Below, in pieces: positions 1 through 8,063 of a stretch of 17,828 nt of DNA. The translations under genes and the position numbers were made by a program. The notes under the pieces were generated by a model, which worked only from the letters and a program-made list of their open reading frames with translations, did no database searches and was not told the origin of the DNA. The DNA lies in the NCBI GenBank assembly GCA_030598525.1, contig JAUVPT010000014.1:1-17828 (forward strand). Reading direction: 5' to 3'. Source of the DNA: Gemmatimonadota bacterium. Lineage in GTDB: Bacteria > Gemmatimonadota > Gemmatimonadetes > Palauibacterales > Palauibacteraceae. The stretch's first letter is position 1. Each line of letters opens with the position of its first letter.

Positions 1-2020
1 AATCGACCCGCGCGCCTTCGATGAGAGACTGCAGGATGGTCAGGTCGAAGGTGGCCTCGAGGGTGGCCGGGTCCGTGCCCACTCCCCGCACCCGCCCCTC
101 GACGGCCAGCCGTGTGGCCGGCGCCTGTTCCACCCACTGCCGAAGCTGGATGTCGCGGGCGGTGAGCCGCGCATCGTATCGCCGGTCCTCGGCCATGAGA
201 TCGAAACGACCGTCGAAATTCACGAGCCCGCGGGGAGTGCGCAGATCCGCGATCACCCGCAGGTCGGAGAACAGGCCTCGCGCGGACACCGGACCACGAA
301 CGTCTCCCACCAGCTCCACGTCTGGCGATGCGTAGGGTTGCAGGGCGGCCAGCGAAAGCGGGTCGGCCAGGAACTCGACCGTAACCCCCGGTTCGTCCCC
401 CAGGACCACGCTGCCCGCCCCCGACATATGCGAAGTCGGACCGGACGGCAGCTGGTGCTCCAGGTCCGTATCGAAATCGAACCACTGGCCCACGGTGCCC
501 GTCAGGGTAGTGCGGCCGTCGAGCCGTCCGCGCACCAGGTGAGTAATGCCCACCACCGCCGTCCACCGGGGCTCGAATGACAGGAACGTGAGCTCGAGAT
601 CCTGCATGTCGCGTGGCTCGACGATGCCGAGCCCGCCTGCTGCCGTGACGAACGACGGGTTCACGGCCTCGTCGAGGTCGGTGAGCGTCAGGTCCGCGCG
701 GATCTGCATGAGGTCCAGGGGTCCGGTGCCGGTGATAGCTCCCGTGACGTAGCCGTCGATCAGGGAGTCGCGCTCCAGGATCTCGTCCACGAGGCCCAGG
801 CGAAGCGGCTGAACAAGGAAATTCAGGCTCTCGAAACGAGGGATGGTCTCGAGGGCGAGCACGAATGACCCGCGAGCCCTCGAGTCGCCCGAGCGAGCGT
901 CGGCGCCCGAGACATCCACTACGATCACCTCACCCCGGGTCCACAAGTCGATCCGGGCCGGGCCGCTCCCTCGCCGCGGCATCGGCACCGGCAACCACCT
1001 GAGATCACTGAAAGCGATGGGATCGGCGTCGAGTCCGAAGCGGAACTGTTCCGGATCCGAAGGCACGATCCAACCGGAACCTCCCAGCACGCTTTCCCCG
1101 GTCTCCAGGGTCTCGACCTCCACCCTGATCGTATCCCGGAAAGTGGCGCTGCCGTCGAACCGGCGGACGTCCAGAGTCTGGGTCACGACGGACGCGGCGG
1201 TCGCCATCCCCGTGACCTCGATGCGGAATGGCCGGACCGGATCGACCAGGCGGACGAGCGGGAACCCGGCGGAGAGGGAGTCGAGGCGTATCTCTCGCAC
1301 CCACCGGCCGGGGCCGGCGCGCACTACCCGCCACAGCTTGTCCCCTCGCAGCCCCTGGGCAACCAGTGAGTCCCGCGCCGCGCCGTTGAGATCGGCAGCC
1401 CAGGGTGTGGTGACCAGCAGGCTGCCGCGCCGGATGTTGAGATCCGTCAGCAGCACCTTCGTCCGGCTGGGTCCCCCGGACGAATCGGGCGCAACCATGG
1501 AATCCGGAAGCACGTCCACCACGGACGGATCGTCTCCGAACAACCGATCGAAGTTCCAAAAGTGGTCCGGCGCCTGAATCAGCGATACTCGCGCGTGCTC
1601 GACTGTGACGTTGCTGAATCGATAGGTCCCGGTGAGGAATCCGAGCGGGTTGTAGCTCACGCGCACGCTGTCGAGCGACACGAACGGGGTTCCGTCGGCT
1701 TCAAGTATCTCGAAATGGGCCAGGTGGACCCGGGTCAGCATGTTGCCGCCGAGGATCGGCCCGACCCGGACGTCGCCGTTGACCACATCAGCCAGCAGGT
1801 GCTCGATCTGTGTCGCCACCACGGAACGACCCACCACCGTCTGGCTCAACAGGATGATGGCACCAGCGGCTGTCAGACTGGCGAGACCGACGAGAACGGC
1901 CATCGATCGCCCGACCACCTTGATCAAGTGCCACAGCGGCCTGGGCATGCCCAGGGGAGTCCCGAAGTCGAGATCCCTCGAGGCGCTCCTTCCGCGGCCG
2001 CCCTTCATCGCGCCGGCCAT
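1..2020 (-). CDS. tamB: TamB-like translocation/assembly module protein (AsmA-like), 3' end beyond window
   Basis: The reading frame stays open from an ATG at 2020 to the window edge (about 673 codons seen), so the C-terminal DUF490/TamB domain, if present, lies outside. Residues 1-37 are basic and cytoplasmic-like, residues about 38-60 form one hydrophobic helix, and the rest is predicted periplasmic and rich in alternating beta-strand segments. Around residues 75-150 is the AsmA/TamB N-terminal pattern: a short amphipathic repeat, then a 'GxxLTRVHL' strand, a 'DGTPFVSLDSVRVSYNP' type strand and 'TGTYRFSNVTV'. Family members span the periplasm as a long beta-groove and move lipids or help outer-membrane protein assembly together with an Omp85 partner. 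It starts one base after the stop of the TamA-like gene (TGA-T-ATG), with GGTGAGG upstream as ribosome site, which supports a TamA-TamB pair. Another AsmA-like family member is the alternative. The family call is good, but orthology to E. coli TamB is not proven. Confidence 0.82.
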   Translation of the reverse strand, partial: MAGAMKGGRGRSASRDLDFGTPLGMPRPLWHLIKVVGRSMAVLVGLASLTAAGAIILLSQTVVGRSVVATQIEHLLADVVNGDVRVGPILGGNMLTRVHLAHFEILEADGTPFVSLDSVRVSYNPLGFLTGTYRFSNVTVEHARVSLIQAPDHFWNFDRLFGDDPSVVDVLPDSMVAPDSSGGPSRTKVLLTDLNIRRGSLLVTTPWAADLNGAARDSLVAQGLRGDKLWRVVRAGPGRWVREIRLDSLSAGFPLVRLVDPVRPFRIEVTGMATAASVVTQTLDVRRFDGSATFRDTIRVEVETLETGESVLGGSGWIVPSDPEQFRFGLDADPIAFSDLRWLPVPMPRRGSGPARIDLWTRGEVIVVDVSGADARSGDSRARGSFVLALETIPRFESLNFLVQPLRLGLVDEILERDSLIDGYVTGAITGTGPLDLMQIRADLTLTDLDEAVNPSFVTAAGGLGIVEPRDMQDLELTFLSFEPRWTAVVGITHLVRGRLDGRTTLTGTVGQWFDFDTDLEHQLPSGPTSHMSGAGSVVLGDEPGVTVEFLADPLSLAALQPYASPDVELVGDVRGPVSARGLFSDLRVIADLRTPRGLVNFDGRFDLMAEDRRYDARLTARDIQLRQWVEQAPATRLAVEGRVRGVGTDPATLEATFDLTILQSLIEGARVD

Positions 2021-2021
2021 A

Positions 2022-4178
2022 TCAGAACGCCTCACCGATTGAGAACTGGATCCGCATGCGGCGCCAGATCTCCGTCAGTGTGGAGGGGTCGTCCCAGGTG
2101 AAGGGGTCGTAGGGCACGGGAATCGGCACTTCCACGATCGACCCGTCGTCGAGAAGCACCACCGCCGGCTTGAGCTTCGGTCCCGTCGGATTGTAGCCGA
2201 CGTCCAGGCGGAGGGGCCCGACCGGGCTGCGAAACCTGACACCCGCCCCCGGAGTGGCGACCAGCGGTACCCGGTCGTCCACGGTCTCCCACACCTGGCC
2301 GAAGTCCACGAAGGCGGCCACCGACCACCGTTCGCCGGCCCGGAACCGGGCCTCGATGCTGCCCTCGAAAACAGAGTTTCCGCCCAACGGGCGCTCGTTG
2401 AACGTGGTCGGGGGAACGTCCTGCACGCACTCGGGGAGGCTCGAGTAGCCTTCGCAGTCGCTCTCCTCCAACACCAAAACCGTCGGTCCGAGGAGATTCA
2501 GACCGAAACCGCGGACGCTCTGCGGCCCGCCGGCGAAGAACCGTTTCTGCGGGTGCACGATGGCGCCCGACGTGAGGTCTCCGTCGAATACGTTGCCCGA
2601 GTAGGGCAGGATCGCCCCGGTGCGGATGTGAGCCCCGATGACGACCGTCTGCGAGGCCTGGCGGAAGACAGCCCCGTCGATCGTGCCCCGGGTGTACTGA
2701 TAGTCGGAGAGCGTCAGGTCGCCGGCGTTCTCGAACTCGACGGCGAGATACCACCCTCGCGTGGCCGCAAACGGGTTATCCGTTCGGTCGTACGTCCACA
2801 GGGCGGTGACCGGAGACAGCCAGTTGGCTTCGGAAATGACCTGGATGTCCTCCGGGTCACACACGCCGAAGGCGATGCAGAAGTAGATGTCGGCCGACTC
2901 CTCGGCAAACGACGTGAGCGCCGGCTGGTAACCCAGGGTCAATTGCATCCTGCGCTGTAGGCGCCGGCTGAAGGACACCTGTCCGCCGACGGCATTCCTC
3001 ACGTACAGGTCCGGAACCGTCTCCCGTTCGCCAAACACGCTGGCTCGCAGGTTGTTGCGCCCGTCCGAGAACACCGGCTGCTCGAAGCCTACCTCGAGCA
3101 GGTAGTTGAGCTCCTGATAGACCTCGTTCTCACTTACGTCGGTACAGGGAAACTGACCCTGCAGCTCACTGGCGAGGAGGTTGGACACGCGTCCCGTGAA
3201 TCGAAGGATGCGGGCGTCCCCGAGGAAGTTTCGATAGATCAGGCTGGCCTGGCCCTGCACGCACTCGTCGGTCTGCAGCCCCGCCCCGGTCTGGAGGGAT
3301 CGCTTCGGCGCCGGCGCGACTTCGACACGCAAGTCGATCAGGGTGTCGGTATCCGGCCTGCGCTGGGATGAGATGTTCGCCCAACGGAGAGCCTGGAGGC
3401 TGTATAGACTCCGCTGACTCTCCACGATCCGATCTTCACTGAACCAGTCGCCGGGCCGGAATCGGATCAGTTCCTGGATTACCCCGTCTCCGACCTCGCC
3501 CGAGCCGATAATCCTGACCTCACCCACCCTCACCCGCGGTCCGGGCTCGACCCGGAGGGTCTCGTCGGCCTGGAGTGATTCGCTGGGAATGAAGTACTCG
3601 CGGAGCACCTGGGCGTGGACGTAACCGTCTTTGCGGAGCCGCTCGGCCAGGGCGCGCTCACCCTCCCCCAGAGCGACCAGGTCGAGTGGGTCGCCCACTC
3701 GGAGCGGCAGGGCCGTGCCCACGGCCGCGGAATCGAGGTAATCCTCTCCCCCGGTGACCTCGATGGTCCGAATCCGTGTCGGCTCCCCCTCCATCACGTC
3801 AAACTGGATGTGTACCCTGTTCTCATCCCTTGCGACGGTCGTATCCACCGTCGCCGCCCGGAAACCGCGCTGGCGGTAGTACAGTCGGAGACGCAGCACA
3901 TCCAGGGGCAACTCGCCCTCGTCGAGGTATTCCCGGACGTGCGCGACGCCCCAGTCGGTCAGAGGACACAGGGGGAGAGGAAAGACGAACAGGAAGGTCC
4001 GGCAATGGGTCGCCCTGGTGAGGATCGCTCTTCCAAGATCGCTTTCCGGGAACGCGGCATTGCCCTCGAACGTGATGCTGACCACTTCAGGATCCGCGAA
4101 CGTCTGACTGGCGGCGTCACTCGGGCCGGTCGCGACTAGAGCGATTCCCATCGCGATCGCGCGCCAGGCGGTCCTCAC
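2022..4178 (-). CDS. tamA: TamA/BamA-like Omp85 outer-membrane assembly protein
   Basis: Predicted 718 aa from a GTG start. Residues 1-24 look like a Sec signal peptide (basic start, hydrophobic core, cleavage near Ala-Ala-Ser). Three POTRA-like domains follow at about 32-130, 137-214 and 216-289, then a beta-barrel from about 295 to the C-terminus. The barrel has the Omp85 lid-loop motif VRGF at 555-558 and ends in 'QFSIGEAF' with a terminal Phe, the usual outer-membrane signature. Three POTRAs match TamA (BamA normally has five), and the next gene is TamB-like. The GTG was chosen because it overlaps the lgt stop as GTGA and begins the signal peptide directly. An ATG at 4226 would extend into lgt and put charged residues before the signal. 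Eight cysteines fall in pairs (59/71, 306/345, 434/440, 575/584). The barrel is longer than that of E. coli TamA (whole protein 577 aa). A lineage-specific BamA paralogue is possible. Confidence 0.87.
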   Translation of the reverse strand: MRTAWRAIAMGIALVATGPSDAASQTFADPEVVSITFEGNAAFPESDLGRAILTRATHCRTFLFVFPLPLCPLTDWGVAHVREYLDEGELPLDVLRLRLYYRQRGFRAATVDTTVARDENRVHIQFDVMEGEPTRIRTIEVTGGEDYLDSAAVGTALPLRVGDPLDLVALGEGERALAERLRKDGYVHAQVLREYFIPSESLQADETLRVEPGPRVRVGEVRIIGSGEVGDGVIQELIRFRPGDWFSEDRIVESQRSLYSLQALRWANISSQRRPDTDTLIDLRVEVAPAPKRSLQTGAGLQTDECVQGQASLIYRNFLGDARILRFTGRVSNLLASELQGQFPCTDVSENEVYQELNYLLEVGFEQPVFSDGRNNLRASVFGERETVPDLYVRNAVGGQVSFSRRLQRRMQLTLGYQPALTSFAEESADIYFCIAFGVCDPEDIQVISEANWLSPVTALWTYDRTDNPFAATRGWYLAVEFENAGDLTLSDYQYTRGTIDGAVFRQASQTVVIGAHIRTGAILPYSGNVFDGDLTSGAIVHPQKRFFAGGPQSVRGFGLNLLGPTVLVLEESDCEGYSSLPECVQDVPPTTFNERPLGGNSVFEGSIEARFRAGERWSVAAFVDFGQVWETVDDRVPLVATPGAGVRFRSPVGPLRLDVGYNPTGPKLKPAVVLLDDGSIVEVPIPVPYDPFTWDDPSTLTEIWRRMRIQFSIGEAF

Positions 4179-5014
4179 TTCCGCGAGGTCTCCCTCGTAT
4201 CGGATCCCAGGCGGTTCATGAGCCACGCACCCAGTCCGATCAACCCGATGCTGAGGACCTGCGCCAGGGACAGAGCACCAAAGAAGCGGTCATCCTTGGC
4301 CCGGAAGAACTCGATGAACAGGCGCTCGAGCCCCGCGAGCACGAGCCATAAGGAGAACAGCCACCCGGCCCGTTTGTCGCGAAACCGAAGTCTCCAGAGG
4401 ACGAAGAAGATCAGCAGGGAAATCCCGATCTCGAACAACTGCGTCGGATAAACGGCCAGGACCTGACCGTCCGGAATCTCGGCGGGAATGTCCACCCCGA
4501 AACCGCGCCGCAGATTGCCGGCCGTAGACGGCGGCGAACCGTTCGGGAACGCGATACCGACCCAGCTGTCGGTGGGCCGGCCGTAATCGTCCCCTACCAG
4601 GAAGCATCCGACTCGGCCGAGGCCGTAGGACAGGGCGAGTCCGGGGGCCGCGACGTCAGCCATCTCGGCGATGTTCTGACCGCGGCGGCGGAGCATCCAG
4701 ATCACGCCGAGCGCGCCACCCATCAGGCCGCCATACCACACCAGGCCCGATCGACTGGTGATCATGCCGATCGGGTCGGCCACGGTGAGTGGCCAGTTCA
4801 GGAGAACGTAGTAGATCTTCGCCCCCAGGATGCCGCCGACCAGGGCTCCGAGCAGAATGTCACCCGCCAACTGCTCGTCCTTGCCCTGCCGCCGGAGCTC
4901 GACCCGGATCACCTGGTAACCGGCCAGGAAGGCGATCGCCATCATGACACCGAATGTCGTGATCGTGAATCGGCCAAGGACCGGCAGGTCGAGCGTGATC
5001 AGTTCCGGATACAT
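4175..5014 (-). CDS. lgt: Prolipoprotein diacylglyceryl transferase Lgt
   Basis: A 279-aa multi-pass inner-membrane enzyme that transfers diacylglyceryl from phosphatidylglycerol to the lipobox cysteine of prolipoproteins, the first step of lipoprotein maturation. About seven hydrophobic segments are visible. The Lgt signature region is at 131-158, with GxGRVGCF (Arg134 corresponds to the essential E. coli Arg143), followed by a GRPTDSWVGIAFPNG stretch. A second key arginine is Arg238 in 'RLFIEFFRAKDD'. Two positions that are His in E. coli are Tyr here: Tyr94 in 'VWYGGL' (E. coli FHGGL) and Tyr189 in 'VYPTQLFE' (E. coli RHPSQLYE). Cys137 stands where E. coli has Asn146. I recall similar replacements in other phyla, so the enzyme is probably active. 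The ATG lies one base after the tsaD stop (TGA-C-ATG), and its own stop overlaps the tamA-like GTG. Confidence 0.95.
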   Translation of the reverse strand: MYPELITLDLPVLGRFTITTFGVMMAIAFLAGYQVIRVELRRQGKDEQLAGDILLGALVGGILGAKIYYVLLNWPLTVADPIGMITSRSGLVWYGGLMGGALGVIWMLRRRGQNIAEMADVAAPGLALSYGLGRVGCFLVGDDYGRPTDSWVGIAFPNGSPPSTAGNLRRGFGVDIPAEIPDGQVLAVYPTQLFEIGISLLIFFVLWRLRFRDKRAGWLFSLWLVLAGLERLFIEFFRAKDDRFFGALSLAQVLSIGLIGLGAWLMNRLGSDTRETSRK

Positions 5015-5015
5015 G

Positions 5016-6083
5016 TCATACTTTCGGTTCGCGTAACGAGAGGCCCGGAAACGGCAGGGCCGGATCAGCGTTCAGGTCCAGTCCATCGCTATGTCCCGCC
5101 GACAGCCTGGACTCGGCAAGCCGGGCCACCATCGCCGCGTTGTCCGTCGACAACCTCGGTGACGGTGCGAACATCTTCCCGGCGGGTATGAGAGCCGCCG
5201 CCAACCGCTCGCGAAGAGGGCCATTCCGAGCCACCCCTCCGCCCAGGAGGACGCGCCGGCACCCGGTGTACTCAACCGCCCGCATCGTCTTCGTGACGAG
5301 GACTTCCACGACCGCTTCCTGGAACTCCGTCGCCACGTGGGCACGCGCCGAGTCGAGGTCCGCTCCGTCAGCCTGTTCAATCTCCGCGATCAGCAGGGAA
5401 GCCGCCGTCTTGAGTCCACTGAACGAGAAATCGAAATAGCCGGCGTCTCCGGGGCCCTCACGGGTCGAGAGCATCGGACGCGGAAGTCTGTACGTCCCGG
5501 CAACTCCCTGCCGAGCCAACTTCTCGATCTCCGGGCCGCCGGGAAAGCCCAGGCCGAGGCGGCGCGCCACCTTGTCGAACGCCTCGCCGACGGCGTCGTC
5601 CCTGGTACTGCCCAGAAGGTCGTACTTCCCCCAGGCGGATGCGTGTAGAAGCAGAGTGTGACCGCCCGAAATCAGCAGTGCGATGAACGGGGGGGTCGCC
5701 TCCGGAGATTCGAGAGAGTTCGCGTACAGGTGGGCCTCCATGTGGTGCACCCCCACCACGGGAAGCCCAAGGGCATAGCCGAACCCCTTAGCCCAGTTCA
5801 GACCGACGAGGAGAGCGCCCACGAGTCCGGGGCCCGCAGTGACACCGATCCCGGCCAGGTCCACGGGCCTGATTCCCGCCTCGTCCAGCGTCCGTGCGAC
5901 CACTCCGTCGATGTGGACCAAGTGCTGGCGCGCGGCGATCTCTGGAACGACCCCGCCGAAAACTGCGTGCGCGTCCTGGGAAAGGATGATGTGTCCGGTG
6001 ACGCGACCCTCAGATACCACGGCAGCGGACGTCTCGTCGCACGACGACTCGATCCCGAGGACGGGCCCGCCCCGGAAGCTCAT
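5016..6083 (-). CDS. tsaD: tRNA N6-adenosine threonylcarbamoyltransferase TsaD
   Basis: A 355-aa cytoplasmic ASKHA-fold enzyme (YgjD/Kae1/Gcp family) that transfers the threonylcarbamoyl group from TC-AMP to A37 of ANN-decoding tRNAs, working with TsaB, TsaE and TsaC (none in this window). Visible motifs: 'LGIESSCDETSAAV' at 9-22, the metal-binding HMEAH at 114-118, 'LISGGHTLLL' in the nucleotide site, 'DDAVGEAFDKVARRLGLGFPGG' in the central substrate region, and 'STDNAAMVARLAE' near the C-terminus carrying the metal-ligand Asp. Length and motif order are those of a complete bacterial enzyme (E. coli 337 aa). It starts three bases after the stop of the YbbR-like gene, with GGAAGG and GAGG just upstream of the ATG, and runs into lgt with a one-base gap, so it looks co-transcribed and coupled with both. 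Confidence 0.97.
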   Translation of the reverse strand: MSFRGGPVLGIESSCDETSAAVVSEGRVTGHIILSQDAHAVFGGVVPEIAARQHLVHIDGVVARTLDEAGIRPVDLAGIGVTAGPGLVGALLVGLNWAKGFGYALGLPVVGVHHMEAHLYANSLESPEATPPFIALLISGGHTLLLHASAWGKYDLLGSTRDDAVGEAFDKVARRLGLGFPGGPEIEKLARQGVAGTYRLPRPMLSTREGPGDAGYFDFSFSGLKTAASLLIAEIEQADGADLDSARAHVATEFQEAVVEVLVTKTMRAVEYTGCRRVLLGGGVARNGPLRERLAAALIPAGKMFAPSPRLSTDNAAMVARLAESRLSAGHSDGLDLNADPALPFPGLSLREPKV

Positions 6084-6086
6084 GCC

Positions 6087-7013
6087 TCACGAACCTTCCG
6101 GTCTGACCGTTACCTCTTCTGGACGCGGCGACGCCGACACGAATCCCCCCGTGCTCAGCTCCACCACGACGGGCGCCAGGCGGGGCCCGGTTGGCACGGC
6201 ATCCACCTGTACGGTCGCCCATGATACCGAGTCGAGCTGTCGTCGCACCGCGGCGGCCGCGCCGCGCACCACGACATCCACGGAGTCCGGCTGAAGTCGC
6301 ACTCGGCCTGCGGCGGCGCCCGTGGCCCGAATGGGAAGGCGGACCTGTCGGACGACGAGCGAATCCACCGGAACCGTGACCAGCACGCTGGGAGGATCGA
6401 GCTTGATTCCGCGCACCCCTGCGGGTACCTCCAGGGGGACGTCCCGCATTACCGCGTGCTGGAGTTCCTCCAGCGAAACCCGACGGGTGACTACCTGACG
6501 GATCGATTCGACCTGGGACGCACCTCCCCTGACCGTCACGCTGTCCGGCTCGACGAGAAGGGGCCTCATCACGGTGAACCCCATGGCCGGAACCGTCACG
6601 AGGTCCGGTATCACGGGCACCCGCCGCTCTGCCAACTGCTCGAGCTGCAGTTCGATGGAGGTGGGGACCACCAGCGTGGCACGCACACCCTGGTCCCGAT
6701 CGTACACCACCTGGTCGGGGTCCAGGTTCACACGCATCACGGGACCGGTCACTTCTCGAATGCCGATCCGCACCTCAGGGTCGTTGCCGATCAAAGCCAG
6801 AAGATCACGATTCCGGCCCTGAAACGTGGTGGCGACTTCGCCGGGCGCGTCCAGGAGAACCCAGGCGGAATCCTGGACGTCGATGACGAGCCGCGTCACG
6901 ACCTCCTGAGACTGTCGCTCGCCCGCGGTGAGATCGAGCCACAGCAGAAAGACGATGAAGAACGCCCCGAGCTTGTACAGCCAGTGGTCCAGAAAGACAG
7001 CTTGCCAGTTCAC
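6087..7013 (-). CDS. YbbR-domain membrane-anchored protein, CdaR-like
   Basis: 308 aa with a GTG start at 7013 preceded by GAGG. The N-terminus carries one membrane helix (about residues 12-28) and the rest is extracytoplasmic, made of repeated YbbR-type beta modules. The clearest repeat runs at about 115-190, where 'LLVEPDSVTVRGGASQVESIRQVVTRRVSLEE' gives the typical Pro-x-x-Val-x-Val-x-Gly pattern. A second is at about 220-300 ('RLQPDSVDVVVRG...'), and more degenerate copies lie at about 37-115 and 190-220. In Firmicutes, YbbR protein CdaR binds and regulates the diadenylate cyclase CdaA, but here neither neighbour is a DAC-domain gene, so a role in c-di-AMP control is only inferred. It lies between the PASTA gene (17-base gap) and tsaD (3-base gap). 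The domain assignment is firm and the function open. Confidence 0.8.
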   Translation of the reverse strand: MNWQAVFLDHWLYKLGAFFIVFLLWLDLTAGERQSQEVVTRLVIDVQDSAWVLLDAPGEVATTFQGRNRDLLALIGNDPEVRIGIREVTGPVMRVNLDPDQVVYDRDQGVRATLVVPTSIELQLEQLAERRVPVIPDLVTVPAMGFTVMRPLLVEPDSVTVRGGASQVESIRQVVTRRVSLEELQHAVMRDVPLEVPAGVRGIKLDPPSVLVTVPVDSLVVRQVRLPIRATGAAAGRVRLQPDSVDVVVRGAAAAVRRQLDSVSWATVQVDAVPTGPRLAPVVVELSTGGFVSASPRPEEVTVRPEGS

Positions 7014-7029
7014 GATCCGACCGCCTCGC

Positions 7030-8025
7030 TCAACTGTCGGGATCCTGGCGCTCGAACCAGCGGCGCGTCGGGTCCACCCGGTTTACGTCGCCCGCCACCC
7101 GCACTTCGACGGCGCCTCCCTCCCGGAGGCTGTAACCTGCGGGAGGATACTGACCTACGATCCTGCCCGGCGCATCCGGCGCCTGCGGATCGTAGGTGAT
7201 CGCCCCGAGCTCCAGGCCGGCCCCGGACAGAGCGCCCTGCGCGTCGTCGACGTGGCGGCCGACCAGTTCGGGAACCTGCACGACGGGACGCCCCTCACTG
7301 ACCACGAGCGTGACCTCGGCGGGAACGGCCAGCTCGGTCCCGGCCTCCGGACGTGTCTCGACTGCCTTCCCCCCTTCGAGGGTATGGGTCGTGCGTTCGA
7401 CTGCCACGTCATACCCAAGACGCTCGAGAACGATGGCCGCCTGACGCTCGGACAGTCCCGATACGTCCGGAAGCACGTGAAGTTCGGGGCCCCGACTCAA
7501 TGACACGTAGATCGGCGCGCCGGGCCGCGTGTACTGCCCGGGCAGCGGGTCCTGCGCCAGAACAGCGCCCTCCGGGGCCAGGTGGTGCGTCACCCCGGAG
7601 CGCACCGTGTACTCGAGCCCAATCCGCTCCAGGCGGCCCTGCGCCTCGTCTTCAGTCAAACCGACGAGTTCCGGCACTTTGACGAGCGATGGATCTTCCT
7701 CGACTCTTCCGCCGGGAAACACCCACTGTGCGGCCGCCACGTAACCTCCGCCGAAGAAGGCCGCCACGACGAAAGCCGAGATGAGCCACCGGCCCCATCG
7801 TCTGCCCCCTCCGGTCGTTACGGCTTTCGGCTCCGGTTCCCTGGCGAACAGCTCAGACAGGGTCTGCGTGCGCGGCGGGGCCGCGGCCGCCGCCGTCCCA
7901 TCGGCCGGCTCCCGCTGCTCCGGTGCGGTGCTCGACGCCTGTTCTTCCGGCGTCGATCCCGAAGTCCGGTCTTCCCTCTTCGCCCCCCGTCTGCCGCCCA
8001 ACCCACGGCGCCGCCTGTAACTCAT
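7030..8025 (-). CDS. PASTA-domain membrane protein without kinase domain
   Basis: 331 aa from ATG 8025. Residues 1-20 are strongly basic (Arg-rich), 20-75 are low-complexity Ala/Glu/Pro/Thr and likely disordered, about 79-103 form a transmembrane helix, and three PASTA domains follow at about 115-179, 181-246 and 247-311, each beginning with a V-P-x-L/V-x-G motif and ending in a short V-x-V-S/A strand. PASTA domains bind muropeptides or the transpeptidase active-site region and usually sit on Ser/Thr kinases (PknB, PrkC) or PBP2x. No Hanks-kinase or transpeptidase motif is present here, so this is a stand-alone cell-wall sensor or scaffold. The ATG at 8025 was chosen over one at 8115 because AAAGGGG lies 9 bases before it and the longer form would overlap rsmB by 52 bases. 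It lies downstream of rsmB and upstream of the YbbR gene. Confidence 0.85.
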   Translation of the reverse strand: MSYRRRRGLGGRRGAKREDRTSGSTPEEQASSTAPEQREPADGTAAAAAPPRTQTLSELFAREPEPKAVTTGGGRRWGRWLISAFVVAAFFGGGYVAAAQWVFPGGRVEEDPSLVKVPELVGLTEDEAQGRLERIGLEYTVRSGVTHHLAPEGAVLAQDPLPGQYTRPGAPIYVSLSRGPELHVLPDVSGLSERQAAIVLERLGYDVAVERTTHTLEGGKAVETRPEAGTELAVPAEVTLVVSEGRPVVQVPELVGRHVDDAQGALSGAGLELGAITYDPQAPDAPGRIVGQYPPAGYSLREGGAVEVRVAGDVNRVDPTRRWFERQDPDS

Positions 8026-8034
8026 CCTGTCGTA

Positions 8035-8041
8035 CCCCTTT
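8035..8041 (-). promoter_or_regulatory. Ribosome binding site deciding the PASTA gene start
   Basis: AAAGGGG on the minus strand, 9 bases upstream of the ATG at 8025. It lies in the 38-base gap after the rsmB TAG stop and supports the shorter start over the ATG at 8115 inside rsmB. Confidence 0.6.
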
Positions 8042-8063
8042 CGCCCGGGCCCTGAGCGGCCTG

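Noticed and set aside
4179..4226. Longer N-terminus for the TamA-like protein from ATG 4226
   Set aside because: It would overlap lgt by 52 bases and place charged residues before the signal peptide, while the GTGA overlap at 4178 fits better.
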